A stretch of 64,000 nt of DNA from Planctomycetota bacterium (GCA_021791715.1 JAJYWB010000020.1:1-64000); one strand, 5' to 3'; numbered from the stretch's first letter, positions 44,743 through 54,739 are shown. Notes: a model not told the origin generated them from the letters alone. Program-made: numbers and translations.

Positions 44743-45426
44743 TCAGCCCTCCTCTTGTCCGGCGCGGCGGAGACGACGCTTGAAGCCGAAGCCCCCGCCG
44801 AGGGCGAGCACGAAGACCGCGATCGAGGTAGGCTCGGGGACGGGAACGCCGCTCAGGCTACCCGACACGACGATCTGCGCCTGAGCCGTCGTCAATCCGC
44901 CGTTCGTCGTCGACGGAACGAGGGCGAGCGATTGACCCAAAACATTGATCGAATTGCTCAGGCCGTCGGTTTGGAACGTGATCGGCGACGAAGGGCTAAA
45001 CGTCGCGAGCACGCTCGATTGACTTCCGCCCGTGATCGTGCCGTTCAGGTATCCGTTGAGAACGACCTGGTCCGGTGTTCCAGTGATCGAAGTTCCGTTG
45101 ATGGCGTTCGTCAGATACGTAATTTGGAACGGCGTATTGGTATACGTTGTGCTTACGCCGGTCGGCAGCGGGGCGACCTGGAACGAACCCAGGCTAAACG
45201 CCGAAGGCGCGGCGAACGCTCCTTTGGCGACGCTGTCGAAGCTAATCACGCTGGGTCCGTTGACCCCGACGTTGGGATCGACCGTGCCCGTCGTGCTGTA
45301 ATTGATCAAACTGTTCAAGGAGTCGGCCTTGGAAGTGGACGCGGCGGCCAAGACGGCCCCGGCGAAAACCGCCAAAGCGATGACCGATGCCTTCGGCCCG
45401 GTCCAACCACGTGTCATTTGCATCAT
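44743..45426 (-). CDS. PEP-CTERM sorting-domain protein, paralogue
   Basis: The 227-residue product has a signal peptide (VIALAVFAGAVLAAASTSKA), a body with APSAFSLGSFQVAPLPTGVS and TNTPFQITYLTNA matching its neighbour, and a PEP-CTERM tail (VPVPEPTSIAVFVLALGGGF then KRRLRR). The shared phrases and order show common ancestry. The genes are on the same strand, 199 bp apart. A role in extracellular matrix or surface structure is usual for the class but unproved here. Confidence 0.92.
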   Translation of the reverse strand: MMQMTRGWTGPKASVIALAVFAGAVLAAASTSKADSLNSLINYSTTGTVDPNVGVNGPSVISFDSVAKGAFAAPSAFSLGSFQVAPLPTGVSTTYTNTPFQITYLTNAINGTSITGTPDQVVLNGYLNGTITGGSQSSVLATFSPSSPITFQTDGLSNSINVLGQSLALVPSTTNGGLTTAQAQIVVSGSLSGVPVPEPTSIAVFVLALGGGFGFKRRLRRAGQEEG

Positions 45427-46263
45427 AATCTCCTGATCTTCTCGGCGAGGCTCAAGCTCACGAAACCCCGGGAACGTTGGGACCGGTCGGCCCTACGTGC
45501 GAATCGAGAAATCCCGCGGGATTCTCCGATCGCTTCAGGCGAACCGACGAAAGCGACCACCGCGGCTCACCTCGCCCTTTCGATCGCTTTCGCAACCGAC
45601 TGACAAAGCTCGCCAAGGTCCACCAAGGTTGTGTCTCAGGAGGCGCGGACCACGGAATAAACGACTGATCGACCCATGCGATCAAACCGCCGGGTCGTCC
45701 GTGAATCATGCTCAAAGAAGTTGGCCGGTCGATTCTCGAACCGAACGCTCGTCGTCCCCATCGGGACGGAAGTCGGTCCGGAAACCGTTAAGTCGAGGTG
45801 TGTTCGCTGAGATGAGACATACATGACTTAGGCCTCCTTGCCTGAACATGATCCGAATTCTTCGCGGTCGATTCGTTGCGCGAATCAATCGCGTGAATTC
45901 AAACCGTCGGGAGAATAATCCCGGCGGGTCGCGCTGTAAACCTCAAAATTGCTCTCGAAGCCAAATTTTTTTAAGAATTCGCTCGCGACGGTCGATAATG
46001 GGGCGCTTTCGATCCCTCGGACCGCCTCGAAAGATCCCGATCGAACGGCGCAAACCCGCATAACAGGGTTTGTACGACCCGATCCGCATCGCCGGATTGA
46101 TCGCTCTAACACAAGTGTTAACAAATAGTTAGCTCGCAAAACGAGGGTGACTCCGAGATCAATCCGGAACCGTTCGATCGCGCCTTACCTTACGGAATCC
46201 CGCTCGGGTCGACTTCGATCGCCGATGATCGCCTCGCCTTGAGGATTTTTGAGAAGTTCGGCC
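45427..46263. other. Gene-free region between PEP-CTERM gene and priA
   Basis: This 837-bp stretch shows only random-looking frames. It has a 7-bp perfect hairpin (CAAACCC and GGGTTTG at 46051-46057 and 46066-46072), about 190 bp beyond the priA stop. It lacks a T-run. No RNA gene or repeat family was recognised. Confidence 0.45.
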
Positions 46264-48570
46264 TTACAGCATGCTGATCGGGTCGACGTCGGTCGCGAGT
46301 TCGATACCCCGCGGAGCGGGATTCTCAGGCAGCACGCTTCGCAGCAGATCCTGCAACGGTCGCGCGCTCGCGGCGCGCAATTGGAGATGAAACCGAAACA
46401 AACCGCGGATCTTCAACACGGGAGCGGGTGCGGGACCCAGCAGGCGAACCCCCTCGGTCGCCGCGGATCGCAAAGAATCGGCAAGTCTGTTCATGTATTC
46501 ACGTACTTGCAGCTCTTTCTCTCCGCGCGCGATCAACCGCGCCATCCTGCCGAAAGGCGGAACTCCCTGATCGCGGCGAATCTTCAATTCTCCCGCGACA
46601 AATGACAAATAATCGTGATTGACCGCCGCGGCGATCGCGGGATGATCGGGAGCGTACGTTTGAACCAAAACGCGACCGGGTCGATCGCCGCGACCGGTTC
46701 GACCCGCGACCTGAGCGACAAGCTGGAACGTCCTTTCGGCGGCTCGAAAATCGGGCAGGTGAAGCGCGGTGTCGGCGTTGATCACCCCCACGAGGGTCAC
46801 GTTCGGAAAATCGAGCCCCTTGGCGATCATCTGCGTTCCCAGCAGGACGTCGACTCGCCCGGCGCGGAATTCGGAAAGCACCCGCTCATGGCTCCCCGGC
46901 GCCCGCATCGTATCCGAATCCATTCGCTGGATCACGCGATCGCCGAACGCCAGCCTGACGTCGCGCTCAAGCCGTTCCGCGCCGATCCCGCCATAATGTA
47001 AGTTCGATCGCCGACACGCCGGACAAATCGACGGAGGCGCGGTCTCGCGATCACATCCATGACAAATCAACTTGCGACGACCTTTATGATGCGTCAGCGC
47101 GATATCGCATTGATCGCACTTAAGAACGCCTCCGCATTTCGGACATAACACATAAGTATGAAAGCCGCGCCTGTTAAGTAGCAGCATCACTTGCCCGCCC
47201 GCCTTGAGCGATTCGGTCATCGCGATTCGAAGCGGAACGCTCAGCGCTCCCACGGGATGCTCGGGGTCGGGCTTTTCATGCCTCATATCGATAAGCGTTA
47301 CGTGAGGCATCGGTCTCGCCCCAACGCGTTCCTCAAGCGCGATCCGTTCGTACCTTCCCAGCTCGGCGTTACGCCACGTTTCGAGAGCGGGGGTCGCCGA
47401 CCCCAAAATCACGGGCACGCCCAGTTTCATCCCGCGCATCACCGCGACGTCGCGGGCGTGATACCGGGGAACGGTTTCTTGCTTAAACGAAGTTTCATGT
47501 TCTTCGTCGATAACGATCAAACCGAGCCGACGCGTCGGCGCGAAGACCGCGGATCGAGCCCCGACGACGACCTGAATCTCCCCCGCTGCGATCGATCGCC
47601 AATGCCGATGCCGCTCCGAATCGCTTAAATGACTATGCAGAACGGCGATTCGAGGAAACCGGCGGCGAAACCGACGGATCGTCTGGGGAGTGAGACTGAT
47701 CTCGGGTACGAGCACGATCGCCTCGCGACCCGTCGCCACGACGCGCTCGATCGCGCTCAGATACACCTCGGTTTTGCCGCTTCCCGTCACCCCGTGCAGC
47801 AAAAACACCGCGAATTTCCCCTCCCGCAGCACGGGATCGATCTTCGCGAGCGCCTCGGCCTGTTCAACCGTAGGCTCGGGCCGAACCGCGCGTTCGGGCT
47901 CGTCGTTAAGCGGCTCGTCGGCTTCGGCTTCGGAAACTTCTCGAACCCGCCGTTTCACCGCGAGCACCAGCCCCCGTTTACGCATCAATGCGATCGTACC
48001 GGGCCCGCACTTCGCCATGCGACAAACATCGTCCAGTCCCGTCGGTTCGGTCGATGCGATCAGCACGGCGAGCGCCGCGGCCTGCTTGTGGGGCAATCCC
48101 TCGGGGATCGCGGCTCGAATTTCCTCGGGAACGGAGAGACACGTCCTTAGCCGCGTACCAGCCTGATTTTTCACTCCCGCGGGGACGACCGCGTCGAGAG
48201 CCTGACCCCACGAGCACGCGTAATAGCTCGCCATCCATTTCGTGAGGTCGAGCATCGATCGATCGATCAGCGGCGGATCGTCGATCACGCCGATCACGTC
48301 CTTGAGCCTCGACCGATCGAATCCCGTTGGATTTGCCGAAACGTCGGCTTTTTGATCCGTCACCGCGACGCAATAACCGATCGTCGCGCTATTCCCTCTA
48401 CCCAGGGGAACTCGCACGCGTTGTCCCGGTCGGACCGACCCGACGAGCCGTTCGGGAACTCGATAACTGTACGGTTGATCGAGCGGGCGATTAAAAACGA
48501 CCGACGCAACCTCGATCACGTCGTCGCCGCCGAACAGCGTCTCGCTTTGATTTTCCGAAAGCCCGCTCAT
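46264..48570 (-). CDS. priA: Primosomal protein N' (replication restart helicase PriA)
   Basis: The 768-residue product has the PriA 3'-DNA-binding domain (VVFNRPLDQPYSYRVPERLV), helicase motif I in LLHGVTGSGKTEVYLSA, the DEEH box in IVIDEEHETSFKQ and GSATPALETW. Zinc-finger cysteines sit in VLCPKCGGVLKCDQCD, CHGCDRE and CPACRR. Motifs V/VI are in LLGTQMIAKGLDFPNV and QVAGRTGRGDRPG. PriA reloads the replicative helicase at stalled forks. The gene is divergent from nadD with 174 bp between them. Confidence 0.96.
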   Translation of the reverse strand: MSGLSENQSETLFGGDDVIEVASVVFNRPLDQPYSYRVPERLVGSVRPGQRVRVPLGRGNSATIGYCVAVTDQKADVSANPTGFDRSRLKDVIGVIDDPPLIDRSMLDLTKWMASYYACSWGQALDAVVPAGVKNQAGTRLRTCLSVPEEIRAAIPEGLPHKQAAALAVLIASTEPTGLDDVCRMAKCGPGTIALMRKRGLVLAVKRRVREVSEAEADEPLNDEPERAVRPEPTVEQAEALAKIDPVLREGKFAVFLLHGVTGSGKTEVYLSAIERVVATGREAIVLVPEISLTPQTIRRFRRRFPRIAVLHSHLSDSERHRHWRSIAAGEIQVVVGARSAVFAPTRRLGLIVIDEEHETSFKQETVPRYHARDVAVMRGMKLGVPVILGSATPALETWRNAELGRYERIALEERVGARPMPHVTLIDMRHEKPDPEHPVGALSVPLRIAMTESLKAGGQVMLLLNRRGFHTYVLCPKCGGVLKCDQCDIALTHHKGRRKLICHGCDRETAPPSICPACRRSNLHYGGIGAERLERDVRLAFGDRVIQRMDSDTMRAPGSHERVLSEFRAGRVDVLLGTQMIAKGLDFPNVTLVGVINADTALHLPDFRAAERTFQLVAQVAGRTGRGDRPGRVLVQTYAPDHPAIAAAVNHDYLSFVAGELKIRRDQGVPPFGRMARLIARGEKELQVREYMNRLADSLRSAATEGVRLLGPAPAPVLKIRGLFRFHLQLRAASARPLQDLLRSVLPENPAPRGIELATDVDPISML

Positions 48571-48744
48571 TCGACCGCCTTATCGTCGCCGCGACGCCCC
48601 TAGCCACTCCGCGCCGACCGTCCTCGTCGATTACGATCGTGCTTGATCCAACTTCAACCGATTTGGCGACGAACGTCCACGGGAAATCGACGGTCGATCC
48701 GATCGGTCAAAAGATATATCGGCATAATAGACAGGCGTGAGGCG

Positions 48745-49335
48745 ATGCGATTAGGTTTATTCGGCGGCACGTTCGATCCGATTCACCTGGGTCATTTGAT
48801 CTTGGCCGAGACGTGTCGCGAGGCTTGCGGGCTTGATCGCGTTTGGTTCGTCGTCGCGGGAGAGCCGCCTCACAAGCGCGAGCGTCGAACCGACGTCGAC
48901 GATCGGATCGAGATGGTGAAGATCGCGATCGCCGGCAACGCGTCTTTCGAGCTCTCGGACATCGAAACGAAACGTCCCGGTCCTCATTACAGCGTGGAAA
49001 CGCTTGAACAAGTTCGAATCGAAAGGCCCGGAGACGAGCTTTTCTTCCTGATCGGCGGCGATAGTTTAACCGAGCTCGCATCATGGCGTTCGCCGGAGAG
49101 GATCGTCGAACTGGCACGGCTCGTCGTCGTCAACCGTCCGGGCTGGATTCCGCCGACCGAACTCGCCGACACGCGACTTGTTTCGGCGATCCATCAATAT
49201 GTCGAGATACCTCCGATCGGGATCGCGTCGCGCGATATTCGCGACCGCGCCGCGGCGGGATCGACGATCCGATATCGCGTTCCGCGCGGAGTCGAGGAAT
49301 ACATCCGCCTGCGTAAGCTTTATCAAAAAACATAA
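48745..49335 (+). CDS. nadD: Nicotinate-nucleotide adenylyltransferase
   Basis: The start at 48745 gives MRLGLFGGTFDPIHLGHLIL, the universal NadD opening with the nucleotide-binding GGTFDPIHLGH. The 196-residue product also has VVAGEPPHKRE, DELFFLIGGDSLTELASW and the second motif IASRDIRDRAA near the C-terminus. NadD adenylates nicotinate mononucleotide in NAD synthesis. The upstream in-frame ATG at 48643 would add an unrelated N-terminus, so it is rejected. Confidence 0.95.
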   Translation: MRLGLFGGTFDPIHLGHLILAETCREACGLDRVWFVVAGEPPHKRERRTDVDDRIEMVKIAIAGNASFELSDIETKRPGPHYSVETLEQVRIERPGDELFFLIGGDSLTELASWRSPERIVELARLVVVNRPGWIPPTELADTRLVSAIHQYVEIPPIGIASRDIRDRAAAGSTIRYRVPRGVEEYIRLRKLYQKT

Positions 49336-49680
49336 CGGAACGCATTAGTGATTGTAAGAACATGCGTTCAGATAGCGTTCCGGCGTTATCCCCGTTCGGG
49401 AGGGATGTTCTCTCAACGATTAAATGATTACTTTATATGTGATATCGGCTGAATGAATTTCGGCTCGCGCCGATCTTCGCCTCGCGCGGGTCGATCTTTC
49501 GAGAATTTTCCGCGGCTCGTTCGTTTTGACGGTACTCGAGCCGAAAGCGTTTGGAAGCCCCCGTTACGAGATTGGTAGGGGGCCGCGGATTTCGTGTCGA
49601 GCCACCGAGAGCCGCGGCGGGGGCGATCCCGGGGATTTGTGTCGTCGAGAGTGCGATTTTTCCGTCGCGTGATACGCGGA
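49336..49680. other. Intergenic region
   Basis: It lies between convergent nadD and the minus-strand DUF1559-like gene. No terminator with a clear T-run, RNA or repeat was recognised. Confidence 0.4.
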
Positions 49681-50400
49681 TCAGCGATCGATCGGTTCGC
49701 CTCCAGCACGCGTCAAGAGAGCGCGAAAGATCACAGGGTCGATTTCGTTCCGCAAAAACGCGGTATGGTAGTCGAGGAACAACACCCAAAAACCTCCAGG
49801 ATGTTTCGATCCGACCGATTTAACGAGCGATCGCGACGAAACGCTCGGATCAAATACGAGCTCTCCGGGTTTGGTCCAAATCGTTTCGAAGCGAGATTCG
49901 ACGACCAAAATCGTGTTATGAGCGCCGTCGGGCGTTTTGTCGCTCTTCCACGATCGCTGTTCTTCGAGCGCGGTTCCTTCGCCCGTGAAGACGCGATATT
50001 TCGTCATCCCCCTTGAACGCGTGAGCGAAGCGTCTCTCGGACAAAGATAATCGGGATGGGTGAGGCGAATAACTTTCGCGTTGTGGGCGCCGTTCCACGC
50101 CTCATCGTCATGAAATTTAACATATAAATCATTGCAATCGAGATAGGGAATGATCGGGACTCTCCAGCTCAACAGTGATCGTCCGAGAGAATCCCTACTC
50201 GATGCGGGGGGTAACGAATCCCACGACGCTTCGTAATTCACCATCGCGAGTCCGATCCCCTTGAGATTGATCTCGCATTCTCGACTCCGTTGGTTTTCGA
50301 TCGATCTCGACGCCGCTCTCAATGCGAGCGCCGAGAGAAACACGATCGCTCCGAGAGCGAACAAAACGTCGATCGGTCTCCAGTTGATTTCGCGTTTCAT
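49681..50400 (-). CDS. DUF1559-like protein without a prepilin cleavage motif
   Basis: The start at 50400 has GGGAG about eight bases upstream. A longer frame to 50616 is probably untranslated. The 239-residue product keeps the DUF1559 pattern: a hydrophobic N-terminal helix (VLFALGAIVFLSALALRAAS), ECEINLKGIGLAMVNYEASW, and the ending FRALLTRAGGEPIDR that parallels LITRAGGE in the protein at 6788-7912. It lacks the GFTLIE prepilin peptidase site, so it is likely a membrane-anchored relative, not a processed pseudopilin. Function is unknown. Confidence 0.78.
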   Translation of the reverse strand: MKREINWRPIDVLFALGAIVFLSALALRAASRSIENQRSRECEINLKGIGLAMVNYEASWDSLPPASSRDSLGRSLLSWRVPIIPYLDCNDLYVKFHDDEAWNGAHNAKVIRLTHPDYLCPRDASLTRSRGMTKYRVFTGEGTALEEQRSWKSDKTPDGAHNTILVVESRFETIWTKPGELVFDPSVSSRSLVKSVGSKHPGGFWVLFLDYHTAFLRNEIDPVIFRALLTRAGGEPIDR

Positions 50401-50717
50401 CGTTGATTTCTCCCGGTTTCGTCGCCTGGAAGTCGACTCGACCGCGATCGCGCGGAAACCGACCGAGCCGACATCGAGCTTTTGTAATTGCGACACAAGT
50501 CGTATAATCCAGGAGATCACAAAGACGCGCGTAAAACAAGCCCGGATTCGCCGAGCCGAAGCGGAATCCGATTTTTGTCGCGGATCGGCGGATCCGCGAC
50601 GAGAATCGATATACAAATGGAAGAGATCGATCGATCACAAGGCGCGATCGGATAACTCGGCGATTTTATGAAGTCCTGATCGACGGGGGCGAAACGCCTC
50701 CACATAGCGACATTAAA
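50401..50717. other. Intergenic region between the ATPase/TOPRIM pair and the DUF1559-like gene
   Basis: All flanking genes are on the minus strand. The stretch contains the leader of the DUF1559-like gene. No terminator with a T-run or RNA gene was recognised. Confidence 0.35.
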
Positions 50718-51497
50718 TTAGATGATATTTATTTCAAATAAGTTGACAAGAAAATTTTGAAACGCTTTCACTCGTGGAATATCGAGCGTTTCATCTTTCA
50801 ACCAGCGATTGTCTTGCAAGGAAACCTGAACGGCCTTTCCCGGCCGCAAGACGCTCGCGATCGCTCCCACGACCGCCTTTTTCCGACCGGAGGGTTTAAG
50901 CAAGTCGTCGAGATCGGATTTCATAAGGGAGCCGTCTTTTTCCGCGTTTTCGATATGTGTTCGAGCGCTTGCGAGGAGATTGGGGTAAACGATTGAGGCG
51001 CATCCCAAAAGCAGATCCTCCAGCGTTCCTTGAGATTGATGATCGGGGAGTATGTAAACGCCCAATTTGGGCGGTCCGTCCGCGATAAATCCGGCCGAAT
51101 CCGCGGGGTGGAATCCTTTATCTTCCAAATCTTTCTTTATGTTGACATATCGTGTTCGAGGATCAATCTCTTGGTCCGAATCGAGTAGTACTCCGATACC
51201 GGTGATTTGATCCTTATCGAGAACCGCCGTGTATTCCTCGACCGTCTGAATCAACTTTGAATCCCCGATAGCACCTCGGATAGCCAGGGAGTGATAATCG
51301 TTTTGAATGAACAGAGGTATTGGTATGCGTTTTTGTAAATCTCCGTCGGGAGGATATTTCCGAGGGATGAGCTTTTCAAAATACGGGTCGAGATCATTTT
51401 CGAGTCGGACTCGTTTTAACCCGAACGGTCTGAGGAGACGATAAACGAATTCGATGTCGTGAGGTCCTTCAACAACAATATAACCGTATTTTCTCAT
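50718..51497 (-). CDS. TOPRIM-like DUF3226 family protein
   Basis: The 259-residue product opens with YIVVEGPHDIEFVYRLLRPF, where Glu10 is in the position of the TOPRIM catalytic glutamate. It has GIGVLLDSDQEIDPRTRY with the DxD pair near residue 107. LGVYILPDHQSQGTLEDLLL follows. This matches DUF3226, a family I recall next to AAA ATPases. TOPRIM folds cut or bind nucleic acid with metal. The gene starts three bases after the AAA ATPase stop, so the two are one transcriptional unit. The pair recalls OLD nucleases (ATPase plus TOPRIM in one chain) and PARIS (AriA/AriB), but AriB carries a different domain (DUF4435). Confidence 0.8.
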   Translation of the reverse strand: MRKYGYIVVEGPHDIEFVYRLLRPFGLKRVRLENDLDPYFEKLIPRKYPPDGDLQKRIPIPLFIQNDYHSLAIRGAIGDSKLIQTVEEYTAVLDKDQITGIGVLLDSDQEIDPRTRYVNIKKDLEDKGFHPADSAGFIADGPPKLGVYILPDHQSQGTLEDLLLGCASIVYPNLLASARTHIENAEKDGSLMKSDLDDLLKPSGRKKAVVGAIASVLRPGKAVQVSLQDNRWLKDETLDIPRVKAFQNFLVNLFEINII

Positions 51498-51500
51498 GCA

Positions 51501-52628
51501 TCATCTCACGTCGAGGCCGCTCTCGCCTCGGATTCGATTGAGCAGTTCTCCCGAAAAGCGTTTTACACGCGTTTCGTTCGTGGAAGGACTTAAGTGATAC
51601 GCGGCCGTGTCGTCGAGGTTGTCCGAAGAAGAAGCGAGTATCGCGTCGAGCGCCTCCAGGCTGTGCGTCGTTACGAAGACCTGCACGTTCAATTCGCGAG
51701 CGACGTTCACGAGCCAAGAAAAGACTTTCTTCAGCGCCTTAACGTGTATCCCCGCCTCGATTTCATCGATCAAGAGAACGCCGCCGCCTTTCAGTTTAAT
51801 CATCTCATTGGCGATTAAAACAACCCTCCGAAAGCCGTCTCCAAAAATGGATAAGGGAGCTACACCAAGTCGATCGTGCTGGACGTACACCGACGGCCTA
51901 AATCCTCGAAAAGACGCGACGTTGATCTTGCGAATCTCACTATCAAATGTTCCTATTAATTTTTGAATAAAATTACCTGAATTATCAAATGAATTTCTCG
52001 AAACGATACTGACTAATAACGGGTTAATTTGAAATGCATGAGCGTTCAGCATTACTGTTGATATATTCCTTCGAGCATCTTTAAATTGGTCGCTTTCGAT
52101 TTTGAAATCCCAAATTTGAAACTGATATGTATTAATATTAGTGTTCCCCTCGGCGACGACGTGATGGATGATCTGAGACCCTTTCCAAGGACCTTTTTTG
52201 ATTAAATCGGACGTCCCTAATGATTTAAACCAATCATTTTCATCGATTTCTTTTTGAGATAAATCGTAGATCGACTCGCAGTATTCAACCGTCAGAGATC
52301 GCAATTCGAATCGACCCGAAACAAGCATTTTGCAGCCGCCTTTGAATGTTTCTTCAAAATTCATGAATAAATTATTTTGATCGAAGAACCATCGAAGTGA
52401 ATATAAGACTGATTCATCCAATCCGCCGGCATCCCTTGTACGAGCTACGGTTAGCCATTGCAAAGGATTGAACGCCTGACAAAGAATCGATAGCGCCTCG
52501 AGCACGCTCGTTTTACCGCAGTTGTTTTCTCCAACGAGAATGTTGATCAGTCCGAGTTCTTCAAGGCGAAGAACCTTCAGGCCCCTGAAGCCTTGAATTT
52601 CCACGTTGTCGAGCGGGTATTTGGCCAT
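51501..52628 (-). CDS. AAA family (AAA15/OLD-like) ATPase
   Basis: The 375-residue product has a P-loop in INILVGENNCGKTSVLEALS near residue 30, a long middle region with AT-rich codons, Walker B VLLIDEIEAGIHV and a conserved His in VFVTTHSLEALDAI, the SMC/RecF/OLD-like ATPase layout. There is no fused TOPRIM; instead a TOPRIM-like gene follows directly. The DNA between about 51940 and 52400 is visibly more AT-rich than its neighbours, suggesting acquisition by transfer. The likely role is nucleic-acid-dependent ATP hydrolysis controlling the partner. Anti-phage defence is an inference from architecture. Confidence 0.88.
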   Translation of the reverse strand: MAKYPLDNVEIQGFRGLKVLRLEELGLINILVGENNCGKTSVLEALSILCQAFNPLQWLTVARTRDAGGLDESVLYSLRWFFDQNNLFMNFEETFKGGCKMLVSGRFELRSLTVEYCESIYDLSQKEIDENDWFKSLGTSDLIKKGPWKGSQIIHHVVAEGNTNINTYQFQIWDFKIESDQFKDARRNISTVMLNAHAFQINPLLVSIVSRNSFDNSGNFIQKLIGTFDSEIRKINVASFRGFRPSVYVQHDRLGVAPLSIFGDGFRRVVLIANEMIKLKGGGVLLIDEIEAGIHVKALKKVFSWLVNVARELNVQVFVTTHSLEALDAILASSSDNLDDTAAYHLSPSTNETRVKRFSGELLNRIRGESGLDVR

Positions 52629-52894
52629 CCGATCTTCTCCCGCGGTCGATTGGAATCCGACCGAACACGATCATTTTAACCTATTTCCTTTGCGAGTGTC
52701 GCGGTTATTGTGCGCAAGCTTATCGGGAAGTTCGGGAAAATCGTGCCGACTGTCGGCTTTCGTTCCACCTTCGGGTGTTGCGTCGCTGTTACGGTTGAGC
52801 GGCGTCGCTGGTACACTCGATATCGACGCTCGACGCTCTTGATGTTTCATCGTGGAAATCGAACGGGCGTCTTTCACCGCCCGCGAACGACGAT

Positions 52895-54739
52895 ATGACG
52901 GCGATCCTCGGTGTTTCGGCGTATTACCATGATTCGGCCGCGGCGCTAATCGTCGACGGAACGATCGCCGCCGCGGCGCAGGAAGAGCGATTCACCCGCA
53001 AAAAACACGATCACGAGTTCCCCCGCAACGCGGTGAGGGCGTGTCTCGAATCGGCCGGGATCAAGCCCGACGAGCTCGATTGGGTCGGGTTTTATGAAAA
53101 GCCGCTGACGAAATTTGAACGCCTCCTCGAAACGTATCTCGCTTACGCCCCAAGCGGTTTCGTCTCGTTCGCCAAGGCCGCGCCCCTTTGGACCCGAACG
53201 AAGCTCTTTTTGCCCAAATTGATGCGAGACGAACTCGGAGGAGCGTATCGCAAGCGATTCGTTTTCGCCGAACATCACGAATCGCACGCGGCGAGCGCGT
53301 TCTTTCCGTCGCCGTTCGACCAAGCCGCGATCCTGACGATCGACGGCGTGGGCGAATGGGCGACCGCGAGCTTCGGAATCGGCAGGGGGAATCGGATCGA
53401 ACTTCGGCGGCAACTTCGATTCCCGCATTCGCTCGGGCTTTTATACTCAGCCGTAACCTATTACACGGGTTTTCGCGTCAACAGCGGCGAATATAAAGTG
53501 ATGGGGCTAGCCCCCTACGGCGAACCCAAATACGCCGATCTTTTTTATAAGCATCTGATCGATCTCAAGGAAGACGGGTCGTTTCGGATGGATATGTCGT
53601 ATTTTCAATATTGTCAAGGATTGACGATGACCTCGCCGAAGTTTCATCGTCTTTTCGGCGGTCCGCCGCGTCGACCCGAAACGAAACTTACCGAGCGCGA
53701 TCTCGACATGGCGGCTTCGGTTCAGGTCGTGACCGAGGAGATCATGATGCGGATGGCTCGGCATGTTTATCGTCAAACAGGGATGAATAAGCTTTGTTTG
53801 GCGGGGGGCGTCGCGCTCAATTGCGTGGGAAACGGCAGGATACTTCGCGAGGGTCCGTTCGAGGACGTGTGGATTCAACCCGCCGCGGGAGACGCGGGGG
53901 GAGCTCTCGGCGTCGCTTTGTTAATTGATCATCAATTGCTCGATCGACCGCGCGATCGCTCGAAGTCGAGCGGCGATCGGCAAGCGGGTTCGTTATTGGG
54001 GACGGCTTATAACGATCGCGCGATCGAGCGTTTTTTGAAGGACGTGGGGGCGAATTACACACGGTTCGACGACGACGGCGCTTTGTGCTCGGCGATCGCC
54101 GAAGCGCTCGCCGATGGGAAGATCGTCGGTTGGTTTCAAGGACGGATGGAGTTCGGTCCCAGGGCTTTGGGGGCGCGGAGCATCCTGGGAGATCCCCGGG
54201 GGCTCGACATGGGAACGATCATGAACGTGAAAATCAAATTCCGCGAGTCGTTCCGTCCGTTCGCGCCCGCGGTGCTGCGCGATCGAGCCCGCGAATATTT
54301 TGAGCTTTCTCCAAATCATGAGAGCCCTTATATGTTGTTAACCGCGCCCGTCGCCGAGGATAAACGGATCGCGGTGAACGGCGAGGCGGCGCGGGTTCGC
54401 GGGCTTGATCAAAGGAAGTTCGCGCGGAGCGTGATTCCGTCGGTGACGCATGTGGATCATTCGGCGCGGATTCAAACGGTCGACGACGAGCGCAATCCGT
54501 TGTTCGCGCGTTTGATCCGCGAGTTCGATCGCTTGACGGGGCGTCCCGTGCTGATCAACACGAGCTTCAACGTGCGCGGCGAACCGATCGTCGAATCGCC
54601 CGCCGACGCGTATCGCTGCTTCCTCGCGACCGATATCGACACGCTCGCGCTCGGTCGGTTCGTTCTCGAAAAACAAGGCCAAAAAGCGATGTCGCGGCGC
54701 GAAGTCGAACGGCATCTCGCCAAATTTCAGCTCGATTGA
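52895..54739 (+). CDS. NodU/CmcH-family carbamoyltransferase
   Basis: The 614-residue product has the N-terminal YrdC/HSP70-like actin fold typical of the family (MTAILGVSAYYHDSAAALIV, AAAQEERFTRKKHDHEFP). The metal- and phosphate-binding EHHESHAASAFF and TIDGVGEWATASFG follow. The C-terminal domain has LAGGVALNCVGNGRI, GRMEFGPRALGARSILGDPR, FRESFRPFAPAVL and INTSFNVRGEPIVESP. These enzymes transfer a carbamoyl group from carbamoyl phosphate to a hydroxyl of a natural product or glycan. It is followed after 66 bp by an SxtJ-like membrane gene, a pairing seen in several phyla. The acceptor is unknown. Confidence 0.94.
   Translation: MTAILGVSAYYHDSAAALIVDGTIAAAAQEERFTRKKHDHEFPRNAVRACLESAGIKPDELDWVGFYEKPLTKFERLLETYLAYAPSGFVSFAKAAPLWTRTKLFLPKLMRDELGGAYRKRFVFAEHHESHAASAFFPSPFDQAAILTIDGVGEWATASFGIGRGNRIELRRQLRFPHSLGLLYSAVTYYTGFRVNSGEYKVMGLAPYGEPKYADLFYKHLIDLKEDGSFRMDMSYFQYCQGLTMTSPKFHRLFGGPPRRPETKLTERDLDMAASVQVVTEEIMMRMARHVYRQTGMNKLCLAGGVALNCVGNGRILREGPFEDVWIQPAAGDAGGALGVALLIDHQLLDRPRDRSKSSGDRQAGSLLGTAYNDRAIERFLKDVGANYTRFDDDGALCSAIAEALADGKIVGWFQGRMEFGPRALGARSILGDPRGLDMGTIMNVKIKFRESFRPFAPAVLRDRAREYFELSPNHESPYMLLTAPVAEDKRIAVNGEAARVRGLDQRKFARSVIPSVTHVDHSARIQTVDDERNPLFARLIREFDRLTGRPVLINTSFNVRGEPIVESPADAYRCFLATDIDTLALGRFVLEKQGQKAMSRREVERHLAKFQLD

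Noticed and set aside
46051..46072. Perfect 7-bp hairpin as priA terminator
   Set aside because: It is about 190 bp past the stop codon and no T-run follows on either strand.
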